In this document: in pieces, positions 15,164 through 22,646 of the stretch | Layout: every line of letters starts with the position of its first letter | How positions within the stretch are numbered: position 1 is the stretch's first letter | Source: Gammaproteobacteria bacterium | GTDB lineage: Bacteria; Gemmatimonadota; Gemmatimonadetes; Longimicrobiales; Gaopeijiaceae | Direction of reading: 5' to 3' | Assembly: GCA_024638345.1 (NCBI GenBank) | Contig: JAHEKL010000007.1 | Span: 1-25,650, forward strand | DNA: 25,650 nucleotides | Notes under the pieces: generated by a model | The model's input: the letters and a program-made list of their open reading frames with translations, nothing else | Database searches by the model: none | Told to the model about the DNA's origin: nothing | Translations under genes and position numbers: made by a program

Positions 15164-16315
15164 GTGAACGGCCGTTCTCCATTTGCGTTCGAGCTTCTGG
15201 GAGAGGCGGAGGCCGCCCGGACAGGCATCCTTTCTACGCCGCACGGGAACGTCCATACCCCGGTCTTCATGCCGGTCGGGACACTCGGAGCGATCAAGAC
15301 CCTCTCGCCGGAAGAAGTCCGTGACGTGGGCGCGTCCATGATCTTGGCGAATACCTACCATCTCTACCTGCGACCGGGACACCAACTGGTGGAGGGGTTG
15401 GGCGGGCTTCACCGCTTCATGCGGTGGGACGGTCCGATTCTGACGGACTCCGGTGGATATCAGGTCTTCTCACTGGGCGCCATCAACGAGATTCGCGACG
15501 AGGGCGTAGTCTTCCAAAGTCACATCGACGGATCCCGGCATCTCTTCACTCCGGAGCGGGTGATCGAGATCCAGCGTGCGCTCGGAGCCGACGTGATCAT
15601 GGCTTTCGACGAGTGCCCTCCCGGAGGGAGCAGTGTCGCGGAGGTCCGCGAGGCGAACGAGAGGACACTGCGATGGCTCGAGCGCTGCAGCGCCCGGTTC
15701 GAGTCGCTACGGGATGAACGGCCAGGGCCGCTGCAGTCACTCTTCCCCGTCCTTCAGGGGAACGTGTACCCGGACTTGAGGGCGGACCATCTACGATCCG
15801 TGCAATCGCTCGGCGACTGGGACGGCTACGGAATCGGCGGCCTGTCGGTGGGTGAGGCGAAGGACAAGATGTGGATGACGTTGGAGGATCTTCATCCACG
15901 GCTTCCGAACGACCGTCCTCGCTATCTCATGGGGGTCGGCTATCCCGATGACCTGCTCGAGTCGATCGGCAGGGGATGCGACCTGTTCGACTGCGTCGCG
16001 CCTACGCGCAACGCCCGCCACGGAACCGCCTGGACCACCGCCGAAGGGCAGGTGAACCTCAAGTCGGCCCGATTCAAGGACGAGTCCGGCCCATTGGACC
16101 CAGAGTGCGACGCGTATTGCTGTCGGAGCTTCGACCGGGCCTATCTGCGCCATCTGACCGTGTCCGGCGAAGCCTTCGCACACCGCCTCCTTTCGATCCA
16201 CAATCTGAGGTTCCTCATCCGGCTCACCGAGATCGCACGGGGGAAGATTCGGGAGGGCCAATTCGGCACTTGGAGCGCCTCGTGGCTGGAACGGTATCGG
16301 GCGGCGGCGGGGTAG
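15164..16315 (+). CDS. tgt: tRNA-guanine(34) transglycosylase
   Basis: Swaps guanine 34 of Asp/Asn/His/Tyr tRNAs for preQ1. It has 383 residues, typical length. DSGGYQVFSL and the AFDECPP segment supply the substrate-binding aspartates. GCDLFDCVAPTRNARHG holds the nucleophilic Asp (LFD), and GIGGLSVGE forms the base pocket. The zinc site normally reads C-x-C-x-x-C plus His. Here it is C315-D-A-Y-C319-C320 with H346 in SIHNL, so the central cysteine is replaced by Ala317 and a new cysteine sits two residues later. Whether zinc is held by C315, C319, C320 and H346 is an inference. GTG start with GGAG 6 bases upstream. Co-transcribed with queA and probably yajC. Confidence 0.95.
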   Translation: MNGRSPFAFELLGEAEAARTGILSTPHGNVHTPVFMPVGTLGAIKTLSPEEVRDVGASMILANTYHLYLRPGHQLVEGLGGLHRFMRWDGPILTDSGGYQVFSLGAINEIRDEGVVFQSHIDGSRHLFTPERVIEIQRALGADVIMAFDECPPGGSSVAEVREANERTLRWLERCSARFESLRDERPGPLQSLFPVLQGNVYPDLRADHLRSVQSLGDWDGYGIGGLSVGEAKDKMWMTLEDLHPRLPNDRPRYLMGVGYPDDLLESIGRGCDLFDCVAPTRNARHGTAWTTAEGQVNLKSARFKDESGPLDPECDAYCCRSFDRAYLRHLTVSGEAFAHRLLSIHNLRFLIRLTEIARGKIREGQFGTWSASWLERYRAAAG

Positions 16316-16328
16316 AGCTACCAGCCGA

Positions 16329-16347
16329 GAGGCCCGAGTGGGGCCTC
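16329..16347 (+). terminator. GC-rich hairpin between tgt and yajC without a U-run
   Basis: GAGGCCC (16329-16335) and GGGCCTC (16341-16347) are perfect reverse complements, giving a 7-bp stem with a 5-base loop, 13 bases after the tgt stop. No T-tract follows, so an intrinsic terminator is doubtful. It could act as an mRNA-processing or 3'-end-stabilising structure inside the operon, or as a weak attenuator. Confidence 0.35.
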
Positions 16348-16386
16348 CCCGGGACAGAGTGACACCAGAAAGCGAAGAGACGTCCA

Positions 16387-16719
16387 GTGACCCAGATCTC
16401 CTTCATGCTGCTCATGGCCCCTACCGAAGGTGGGGGGGCGATGGCTCTCTTCGTTCAGCTCGGACTGATCTTCCTCATCTTCTATTGGCTGCTGATCCGC
16501 CCGCAGAGGAAGGAGAAGGAACGTCATCAGTCCATGATCGACTCCCTGAAGAAGGGGGACGAGATCGTGACGGTCGGAGGCCTCGTGGGAACGATCGTGC
16601 ATATCGACGGGGAGCGGCTGACGATCAAGACCGGCGAGAACACCAGGGTGGTCGTCGAAAGAGCAAAGGTCGGACGAGCCGTGACGGATGAGCCGAGCAG
16701 TGCAGACGCCGGCCGCTGA
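16387..16719 (+). CDS. yajC: Preprotein translocase accessory subunit YajC
   Basis: Small single-pass inner-membrane protein that associates with SecD/SecF of the Sec translocon. It has 110 residues. The hydrophobic helix is at about residues 20-36 (LFVQLGLIFLIFYWLLI), followed by the family hallmark RPQRKEKERHQSMIDSLKKGDEIVTVGGLVGTI and the IDGERLTIKTGENTRVVVERAKV domain. GTG 16387 is the listed start; ATG 16405 or ATG 16414 would also keep the anchor. In many bacteria secD and secF follow yajC, but here def comes next. Confidence 0.95.
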   Translation: MTQISFMLLMAPTEGGGAMALFVQLGLIFLIFYWLLIRPQRKEKERHQSMIDSLKKGDEIVTVGGLVGTIVHIDGERLTIKTGENTRVVVERAKVGRAVTDEPSSADAGR

Positions 16720-16742
16720 CCCCGGCGTGGGGAGGATCATCG

Positions 16743-17264
16743 ATGCCGGTGCGTGAGATCGTGCTGTTGGGAGATCCCATTCTCCGCGATGAGGCTGCGC
16801 CGATCGAGAGCTTCGATGACGAGCTGCGGACGCTGGTGAGCGACATGTTCATCACCATGGCCGCTGCAGAGGGGGCGGGGCTGGCGGCTCCACAGGTCGG
16901 TATTCCACGACGAGTCTTCGTCGCGGAAGTCAGCCGGGAGGAAGGAGCGGAGCCCACTCGAGTCGCGCTCGTCAATCCGGTCATCGTCGAGGCCAGCACC
17001 GAGGAGGACCGCTCGAGTGAGGGCTGTCTCAGCATCCCCGGAGTCTCCGAGGTCGTCACGCGACCCGAGAGGGTCGTCGTGGAGGGCTTCGATCCGGATG
17101 GAGAGCCCGTTCGCATCGAGGCCGACGGTCTTCTGAGCCGGGTTCTGCAGCACGAGGTCGACCATCTCGACGGCGTGCTCTTCTTCGACCGGATTTCGCC
17201 CCTCAAGCGGCGAATGCTCCTGAAGAAATACCGGAAGCTGAGGGCGGAAGAGGCGGCCGTTTGA
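16743..17264 (+). CDS. def: Peptide deformylase
   Basis: Metal-dependent hydrolase that removes the formyl group from the starting methionine of new proteins. It has 173 residues. All three motifs are intact: GAGLAAPQVG (45-54), EGCLSIPG with the metal ligand C95, and QHEVDHLDG with H137, catalytic E138 and H141. A strong GGAGG site lies 7 bases before ATG 16743. The stop overlaps fmt, the enzyme that adds the same formyl group, which is a common pairing. Confidence 0.97.
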   Translation: MPVREIVLLGDPILRDEAAPIESFDDELRTLVSDMFITMAAAEGAGLAAPQVGIPRRVFVAEVSREEGAEPTRVALVNPVIVEASTEEDRSSEGCLSIPGVSEVVTRPERVVVEGFDPDGEPVRIEADGLLSRVLQHEVDHLDGVLFFDRISPLKRRMLLKKYRKLRAEEAAV

Positions 17265-18193
17265 GGGTCCTGTTCTGGGGGACACCGATGTTCGCCCTCC
17301 CCTCCCTGCGGGCGCTCTTGGGTGAGGGGCACGACATCGTGGGCGTGGTCACTCAGCCTGACCGTCCCTCCGGGCGAGGGCGCAAGATGAGCGCGTCTCC
17401 CGTCAAAGAACTCGCGCTCGAGGAGCGCATCCCGGTCCTTACTCCTGAACGTCCTCGAGGTCAGGCGTTTCTCGATACGCTCCAAGCTCTTCTCCCGGAA
17501 ATCTCAGTGGTCGTGGCCTATGGGCACATCCTCGTCCCGGACGTGCTGGAGCTTCCGGATGCTGGATCCGTCAACGTGCACGCCTCGTTGCTCCCGGAGC
17601 TGAGGGGCGCGGCCCCGGTCACCTGGGCGGTTGCGCGGGGATACGACCGGACCGGCGTGACTGTGATGAGGATGAGTGAGGGAATGGACGAGGGTCCCAT
17701 CCTTCTGCAGCGGGAAGTTCCTATCGCCGAGGAAGATACCGCCTCCTCTCTACGCTCACGCCTCGCCGAGGTCGGCGCCGAGGCGCTCGTGGAGACGCTT
17801 GCGCTAATGGAGGTTGGGGCGATCGAGCCCCTGGAGCAGGATCATGAGCGCGCGACCTACGCACCGAAGGTCAATCGGGAGGTCGCCCGAATCGACTGGA
17901 CGCGTTCCGCGGTAGAAGTAGCCAATCACATTCGTGGAATGGACTCGATACCGGGTGCCTGGACGACGCTGAACGACAGCGCCGTCAAGCTCTTCGGCCC
18001 GCGTGTCCGACCGGACCCGTCCGAGCTTCTTCCCGGCGTGGTGGTCTCGGCCGATCCCGAGATCGGCCTGGCGGTCAAGACGGGTGACGAATCGGTCGCT
18101 CTGACGGAGGCGCAGCCCGCAGGGAAGCGGCGCATGGAAGTGGAATCCTGGCTGCGGGGTGGGGGGCCGTCCCCGGGGGACCAGTTCCAGTGA
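17261..18193 (+). CDS. fmt: Methionyl-tRNA formyltransferase
   Basis: Formylates initiator Met-tRNA using 10-formyl-tetrahydrofolate. It has 310 residues. It starts LRVLFWGTPMFALPSLRALL (the G-T-P/S-x-F-A motif) from TTG 17261, which overlaps the def stop. The catalytic set is present: N105 and H107 in SVNVHASLLPELRGAAP, and D143 in MDEGPIL. The loop VVTQPDRPSGRGRKMSASPVK interacts with tRNA in known structures. The C-terminal OB-like domain (about 205-310) includes VNREVARIDWTRSAVEVANHIRGM. The stop overlaps the next gene by four bases. Confidence 0.96.
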   Translation: MRVLFWGTPMFALPSLRALLGEGHDIVGVVTQPDRPSGRGRKMSASPVKELALEERIPVLTPERPRGQAFLDTLQALLPEISVVVAYGHILVPDVLELPDAGSVNVHASLLPELRGAAPVTWAVARGYDRTGVTVMRMSEGMDEGPILLQREVPIAEEDTASSLRSRLAEVGAEALVETLALMEVGAIEPLEQDHERATYAPKVNREVARIDWTRSAVEVANHIRGMDSIPGAWTTLNDSAVKLFGPRVRPDPSELLPGVVVSADPEIGLAVKTGDESVALTEAQPAGKRRMEVESWLRGGGPSPGDQFQ

Positions 18194-18858
18194 TCCCGCG
18201 GCTCCATCTCGTCACCGACGACCGGGTCCTCTCCGCGGCGGGCTTCACGTCGGCTGCGGGGGCAGCCCTGACTGCGGGGGCAGGCCGTGTCGCTTTCCAT
18301 CTCCGTGGCCCTCGGAACTCAGGACGTCGCCTCTGGGAGGCCGCCAAGGCGCTCCGATCCGTCACTGCCGACCTGGGTGTGCCCCTGATCGTAAACGACA
18401 GGGTCGATCTCGCACTCGTGATTCCCTCCGCGGGCGCGCATCTGGGATCTCGGAGCCTTCCGCCGGCTGTCGCTCGCAGCTTGCTGGGCCGGTCGGCGCT
18501 CATCGGTCACTCTGTGCACTCCGTCGCGGAGGCCACCCAGATCTGCTCGGAACCGGACGCTTCACTGGACTACCTGATCGCGGGATCGCTCTATTCGACC
18601 GCCTCTCATCCGGATCGGGCTCCCATGGGCCCGGAGTTGCTACACGCGCTGCGATCGGCGCTACCCGACATTCCCTTGGTCGGAATCGGGGGGGTGACAT
18701 CCGACCGAATCCCGGACGTTCTCGCCGCCGGAGGGCACGGAGTGGCGGTGATCGGCGCGGTCTGGCGTGCGGCAGACCCCGCAGAGGCCGTGCGGGAGCT
18801 GCTCGAGGCCATTGATCGATCGATCCCGCGGCCGGAAGCGGGGAAGGTCCACGCGTGA
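18190..18858 (+). CDS. ThiE/TenI-fold protein, more TenI-like than ThiE (thiamine pathway)
   Basis: A 222-residue TIM-barrel of the thiamine phosphate synthase superfamily, directly before thiS and thiG. Family features visible: HLVTDD start, PLIVNDRVDLAL (with D70), GAHLG, GHSVHS, PLVGIGGVT and the phosphate loop GHGVAVIGAVW. However, ThiE active-site residues are missing. The Q-L-R-x-K motif is HLRGP (37-41, no Lys), the second Mg-binding Asp after LG is absent (SRSLP), and the T-K-x-D lysine is replaced by H140. This argues against ThiE catalysis. TenI proteins (thiazole tautomerase, encoded beside thiS/thiG in Bacillus) share the SVHS element and also lack the ThiE residues. Yet the TenI catalytic His in the F-G-H-V-F motif is Ser133 here (AGSLY). 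Standard pipelines would probably label it thiE. The GTG start overlaps the fmt stop. Confidence 0.75.
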   Translation: MIPRLHLVTDDRVLSAAGFTSAAGAALTAGAGRVAFHLRGPRNSGRRLWEAAKALRSVTADLGVPLIVNDRVDLALVIPSAGAHLGSRSLPPAVARSLLGRSALIGHSVHSVAEATQICSEPDASLDYLIAGSLYSTASHPDRAPMGPELLHALRSALPDIPLVGIGGVTSDRIPDVLAAGGHGVAVIGAVWRAADPAEAVRELLEAIDRSIPRPEAGKVHA

Positions 18859-19100
18859 TCCCGACCCCAAGATCCGAGGCGACGGACGCCGATGGCACGA
18901 TCCGGTTGATGGTGAACGGCCAGCCACGTACCGTTACCACGGGTCTCACGGTCACGGGCTTGATCGAGTCGCTGGATCTGACTCCGGCACTGATCGTGGT
19001 CGAGAAGAACCTCGAGATCCTCAACCGTGAGAAGTACGATACCACCGTCCTGACAGAAGGCGACCGACTAGAGCTCGTGCACTTCGTCGGGGGAGGTTGA
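18855..19100 (+). CDS. thiS: Sulfur carrier protein ThiS
   Basis: A small ubiquitin-fold protein that carries sulfur as a C-terminal thiocarboxylate for thiazole formation. It has 81 residues. The N-terminal 15 or so residues are an extra acidic tail, then IRLMVNGQPRTVTTGLTVTGLIESLDL begins the fold. VVEKNLEILNREKYDTTVLTEGDRLELVHFVGGG gives the classic ending with the functional Gly-Gly terminus. GTG 18855 overlaps the stop of the preceding gene, and thiG follows 7 bases later, so the three form a block. Confidence 0.93.
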   Translation: MIPTPRSEATDADGTIRLMVNGQPRTVTTGLTVTGLIESLDLTPALIVVEKNLEILNREKYDTTVLTEGDRLELVHFVGGG

Positions 19101-19107
19101 AGAGAGA

Positions 19108-19935
19108 ATGGACCGGCTGAAGATGAGGGAGCGACAGGCCGACTCCTCCGCCGAGTCGAGTCGCGACGGCCCGCTCGTCATCGGGGATCGTCGTTTCACG
19201 TCGCGGCTCATCGTCGGCACGGGGAAATACCGGGACAACGAGTCGATGGTCCAGGCCATTCGGGCGAGCGGCGCCGAGATGGTCACGGTCGCGGTACGCC
19301 GAGTCGATCTGGACCAGTCGAACGAAGAATCCATTCTACATCATCTCGATCCAGGCGAGTTCTTCCTCCTACCCAACACGGCTGGGTGTTACAGCGCGCA
19401 GGATGCGATCCGCTACGCGCGTCTGGGAAGGGCAGCCGGTCTGAACGAATGGGTGAAGCTCGAGGTCATTGGGGACGAAAAGACGCTTCTGCCCGATGTC
19501 CAGGGGACCCTCGAGGCTGCTCGCATCCTCGTCGGGGAAGGCTTCAAGGTGATGGCTTACACCAACGACGATCTGATCACTGCACTCCGGCTCGAGGATG
19601 TGGGTTGTGTCTCGATCATGCCCCTCGCGAGCCCGATCGGTAGCGGGCTGGGCCTGATCAATCCCTACTACATCAGGGAGATCAAATCCCGCCTGTCGAC
19701 CCCCGTGATCGTCGACGCTGGGGTCGGCACCGCCTCGGACGCCTGCGTGACCATGGAGCAAGGGGTGGATGGCGTCCTCATGAACACTGCGATCGCCGCC
19801 GCCGAAGATCCCGTCGCCATGGCCACGGCCATGAAGCTCGCGGTACGGGCGGGTCGACTCGCCTACCTCTCCGGACGAATGCCGTCGAAAGAGGTCGCCG
19901 TTCCGAGCTCACCCCGACACGGGATGCTGGACTGA
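19108..19935 (+). CDS. thiG: Thiazole synthase ThiG
   Basis: Builds the thiazole phosphate of thiamine from deoxyxylulose 5-phosphate, dehydroglycine and ThiS thiocarboxylate. It has 275 residues, with about 15 residues more at the N-terminus than many members. LVIGDRRFTSRLIVGTGKYRDNESM, VTVAVRRVDL, FLLPNTAGCYSAQDAIRYARL, and WVKLEVIGDEKTLLPD with the Schiff-base lysine K117 are present. MPLASPIGSGLGLINPYYI, VIVDAGVGTASDA and DGVLMNTAIAAAEDPVAMA supply the phosphate-binding loops. ATG 19108 has AGAGAG just upstream. ThiF and the dehydroglycine-forming enzyme (ThiH or ThiO) are not in the window. Confidence 0.96.
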   Translation: MDRLKMRERQADSSAESSRDGPLVIGDRRFTSRLIVGTGKYRDNESMVQAIRASGAEMVTVAVRRVDLDQSNEESILHHLDPGEFFLLPNTAGCYSAQDAIRYARLGRAAGLNEWVKLEVIGDEKTLLPDVQGTLEAARILVGEGFKVMAYTNDDLITALRLEDVGCVSIMPLASPIGSGLGLINPYYIREIKSRLSTPVIVDAGVGTASDACVTMEQGVDGVLMNTAIAAAEDPVAMATAMKLAVRAGRLAYLSGRMPSKEVAVPSSPRHGMLD

Positions 19936-19946
19936 CCGCCCCAGAG

Positions 19947-21212
19947 GTGACTCGGGCGCGCCGGGACGCGCTCAAGCTGCTCGAGGAGGTCGATCGTGGA
20001 CGTCGGCTGGATGTCGCGTGGGAGTCGATCGCCGTGTCCCTGCCGACCCGGGATCGGCGCTGGGTACACGAGACCGTCTACGGAACGATTCGCTTCCGGG
20101 GGCGCTTGGATCACCTACTGGACCTCCACCTCGATCGCGGACTCGAGTCCGTTCCCCCGGCACTGCTGCGGCTCCTTAGGTTGGGGGCCTATCAGGTCCT
20201 CTATATGGGGTCGGTTCCCGACTACGCCGCGGTGTCGCAGACCGCGTCTCAGGCGTCGAGCGCAGGAGGCTCGAAGGCTTCGGGTCTGGTCAACGCGGTT
20301 CTGCGGGCGCTGGCGGTGGCTGGTGGCTCCGAAGAGCGCTTTCCCGCATTCGATGCCGATCCTCTGAGTCACCTCTCGACCTGGGGGTCTCACCCAAAGT
20401 GGCTGATCGATCGGTGGCTGAAGCGCTTCGGAACCACCAGGACTCGCTCCATCGTCGATGCGGGCAATCGAATACCCGAGATCTTCGTTCGACCCGTCGG
20501 AATACAGCTGGAGCAGGCGATCGAGCGGCTGCGTTCCGTCGGATTGGACGTGAGCGTCGGCCCGCGCGGCACGGGCACGCTCCGCCTTCCGAAGAACACC
20601 GATCCGGCCGCAGTCCTGGAGACCGTCCCCGGAATCATCCAGGATCCAGCGGCTGCGACGACTGCGGACTTCGTCCGGGTCACGGCGGGCGAACGGGTGG
20701 CGGATCTCTGCGCCGCGCCCGGAGGTAAAGGAATTGCGCTCATCAGCAAAGGCGGGTGGGTCATCGGACTGGACAGGTCACTGCGACGACTCAGCCGAAT
20801 GCAGGCTTCGCTCCGGCGACTGGGGATGCCCGAGCGACTCGCCGTAGCGCTGGCCGAGGCCCCGCCCGTCCGCGAGATCGACGTCGCGCTGATCGACGCC
20901 CCTTGCACCGGTACGGGGACCTTGTGCAGGCATCCGGACGCCAAGTGGCGACTGTCACCCGAGTCTGTCACGAAAATGACCGAAGTGCAGCGTAGGATCC
21001 TGGATGGAGCCGCCGACGCGGTTCGACCAGGCGGCCGTCTCATCTACTCGACGTGCACGCTCGAGCACGAGGAGAACGAGGGCGTAGTGGAGTCGTTTCT
21101 GAGGGCGAACTCGGCGTATCGTTTGGACGACGGAGAGTCCGTGCTGCGTATCTACCCCGGTGAGGACCGCACGGACGGTGCATTCGCCGCGCGACTCAAG
21201 AGGGTCGCATGA
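19947..21212 (+). CDS. rsmB: 16S rRNA m5C967 methyltransferase RsmB (Sun/Fmu)
   Basis: SAM-dependent methyltransferase acting on C967 of 16S rRNA. It has 421 residues. An N-terminal NusB-like RNA-binding domain (about 1-135) contains LLEEVDRG, ETVYGTIRFRGRLDHLLD, LRLGAYQVLYM and VNAVLRAL. The catalytic Rossmann domain follows: VADLCAAPGGKGIALI (motif I), DVALIDAPCTGTGTLCRHPDAKWR with C320 (motif IV) and YSTCTLEHEENE with the nucleophile C370 (motif VI). GTG 19947 has only a weak purine stretch before it. It overlaps the PASTA gene by four bases. Confidence 0.95.
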   Translation: MTRARRDALKLLEEVDRGRRLDVAWESIAVSLPTRDRRWVHETVYGTIRFRGRLDHLLDLHLDRGLESVPPALLRLLRLGAYQVLYMGSVPDYAAVSQTASQASSAGGSKASGLVNAVLRALAVAGGSEERFPAFDADPLSHLSTWGSHPKWLIDRWLKRFGTTRTRSIVDAGNRIPEIFVRPVGIQLEQAIERLRSVGLDVSVGPRGTGTLRLPKNTDPAAVLETVPGIIQDPAAATTADFVRVTAGERVADLCAAPGGKGIALISKGGWVIGLDRSLRRLSRMQASLRRLGMPERLAVALAEAPPVREIDVALIDAPCTGTGTLCRHPDAKWRLSPESVTKMTEVQRRILDGAADAVRPGGRLIYSTCTLEHEENEGVVESFLRANSAYRLDDGESVLRIYPGEDRTDGAFAARLKRVA

Positions 21213-22021
21213 AGCTCGGGCGGCTGATGCGTCGAAGGCGCGAAGGCCCCAGGCTCGAGGGCCTCAGGTTCGAGTGGCTGGACCAGGCGAAGGGTCACTG
21301 GCGTCTGCTGCTCCTCGCGGGTGGTTTGCTGGTTCTGGGGACCGGAGGCGGCTATCTGTACGCCACACAGGTGGTCTTCCCCGCTCCCGAGTCCGAGTTC
21401 GACTTCCTGACGGTCCCGGAAGTGATCGGGATGACGATGGCCGACGCCGAAACATTCCTTCGCGAACAGGGGTTGCAGCTCGGGGGCATGGATTCGATCA
21501 GCCATCCCGACGTCCCGCGTGGGACGATTCTGGGTCAGACCCCGTTACCTGGTCAGCTGGCAGTGCCCGCGGGCGAGGTGGGTCTGACACTGAGCCTGGG
21601 GCCGGAGCGTCGACCCATTCCGGACGTGACCCGGCTGCGCGCGGATCAAGCCCTGACCCTGCTCGAGGCGAGCGGCTTCGAGGTCACCGTCGACTCCGTG
21701 GAATCGGAGGTCCGGGAGGGTCGAGTCATCTCGACTTTTCCAGAGGGCGGTGTCAGCCTTCCCCTACCCGCCTTGGTGTCCGTTTCGGTGAGCCTGGGGC
21801 CACCCATGGTCACGATGCCCCTGCTCGCCGGAATGCAGGAAGAGGCGGCCAGAACGATGCTCGACTCCCTCGGTCTGACGATCGGTGAGGTCGAGACCCG
21901 CTTCCGCTTCGGCTTCAACCAAGGGGAAGTGCTCGAGCACTTTCCGCCCGCAGACTCCTCGATCGCGGTCGGAAGCGAGGTGCGGTTGGTGATCGGGCGT
22001 AGAGGATTCTTCCAGCAATGA
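21209..22021 (+). CDS. Membrane-anchored PASTA-domain protein
   Basis: A 270-residue bitopic protein. A basic cytoplasmic N-terminus (MRRRREGPR) leads to a membrane helix at about residues 31-50 (WRLLLLAGGLLVLGTGGGYL). The outer part has three PASTA repeats, about 66-133 (VPEVIGMTMADAETFLREQG), 134-202 (IPDVTRLRADQALTLLEASG) and 203-264 (MPLLAGMQEEAARTMLDSLG). PASTA domains bind muropeptides or lipid II in Ser/Thr kinases and penicillin-binding proteins. Here there is no kinase or transpeptidase domain, so it is probably a cell-wall sensor or scaffold. The closing segment SEVRLVIGRRGFFQQ is intact, so it is not truncated. It is coupled to rsmB by an ATGA overlap. Confidence 0.88.
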   Translation: MKLGRLMRRRREGPRLEGLRFEWLDQAKGHWRLLLLAGGLLVLGTGGGYLYATQVVFPAPESEFDFLTVPEVIGMTMADAETFLREQGLQLGGMDSISHPDVPRGTILGQTPLPGQLAVPAGEVGLTLSLGPERRPIPDVTRLRADQALTLLEASGFEVTVDSVESEVREGRVISTFPEGGVSLPLPALVSVSVSLGPPMVTMPLLAGMQEEAARTMLDSLGLTIGEVETRFRFGFNQGEVLEHFPPADSSIAVGSEVRLVIGRRGFFQQ

Positions 22022-22032
22022 GCCTAAGGCAG

Positions 22033-22074
22033 ATGCGACGCATGAGCCAGAACGCGGATGAGATCGAGCGATGA
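22033..22074 (+). CDS. Possible 13-codon leader frame before the TlpA-like gene
   Basis: ATG 22033 opens a frame of 13 codons (M-R-R-M-S-Q-N-A-D-E-I-E-R) whose TGA overlaps the next ATG (ATGA 22071-22074). The start codon lies in the inverted repeat ATGCG-A-CGCAT (22033-22043). The TlpA-like gene has no clear Shine-Dalgarno sequence, so re-initiation is possible. A chance frame is the simplest alternative. Confidence 0.15.
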   Translation: MRRMSQNADEIER

Positions 22075-22646
22075 CCAACAAGAGTCCCTCGAAGATGCCC
22101 TACTGGCTGGCTGCGGCCGCGGCGCTCGCCGTCGTCGCGGTGGCCTGGTTCGGTCGGGATTGGGTGCAGGCGCAGTCGGTGCGCCCCGGCACGCGCGCTC
22201 CGGTCTTCGAGGCGGTGAACCTTGAAGGGGAGCCCTCGTCTCTGGCCGACTACAGGGGCCAGGTCGTACTCGTCAACATTTGGGCGACCTGGTGTGCTCC
22301 CTGTAGGGTGGAGATGCCCTCGATGGAGCGTCTCTACCAAGAGCTTCGCGAGGAGGGCTTCGAGATCGTGGCCGTAAGCGTGGACGCTCCGGCGGGACAG
22401 TTCGACGCGGTGGGGAATCCCGGGGGGAACATCCGGGCCTTTGCGGACTCGCTCTCGTTGACGTTTCCGATCCTGCACGATCCGGAGGGACGAATCCAGC
22501 GAACCTATCAAACGACCGGCGTGCCCGAGTCCTTCGTAGTGGGACGCGACGGTGTCATCTACAGAAAGCTCATCGGTCCGACCGAGTGGGATCGACCCGA
22601 GTACGTCGACTTCTTCCGCCGACTCCTGGAAGGGGAGGCTGAATAG
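22071..22646 (+). CDS. TlpA-like membrane-anchored thiol-disulfide oxidoreductase
   Basis: A 191-residue periplasmic thioredoxin-fold protein held by an N-terminal helix (about 11-28, YWLAAAAALAVVAVAWF). The fold begins RPGTRAPVFEAVNLEG. The active site is ATWCAPCRVEMP with C75 and C78, and the cis-proline loop is TTGVPESFVVG. It probably reduces disulfides of exported apoproteins, such as apocytochrome c or copper-site proteins, as ResA/TlpA/CcmG do. The AhpC/TSA-like insert NPGGNIRAFADSLSLTFPILHDP is normal. No cytochrome maturation gene lies nearby, so the partner is unknown. The next gene starts immediately after its stop. Confidence 0.9.
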   Translation: MTNKSPSKMPYWLAAAAALAVVAVAWFGRDWVQAQSVRPGTRAPVFEAVNLEGEPSSLADYRGQVVLVNIWATWCAPCRVEMPSMERLYQELREEGFEIVAVSVDAPAGQFDAVGNPGGNIRAFADSLSLTFPILHDPEGRIQRTYQTTGVPESFVVGRDGVIYRKLIGPTEWDRPEYVDFFRRLLEGEAE

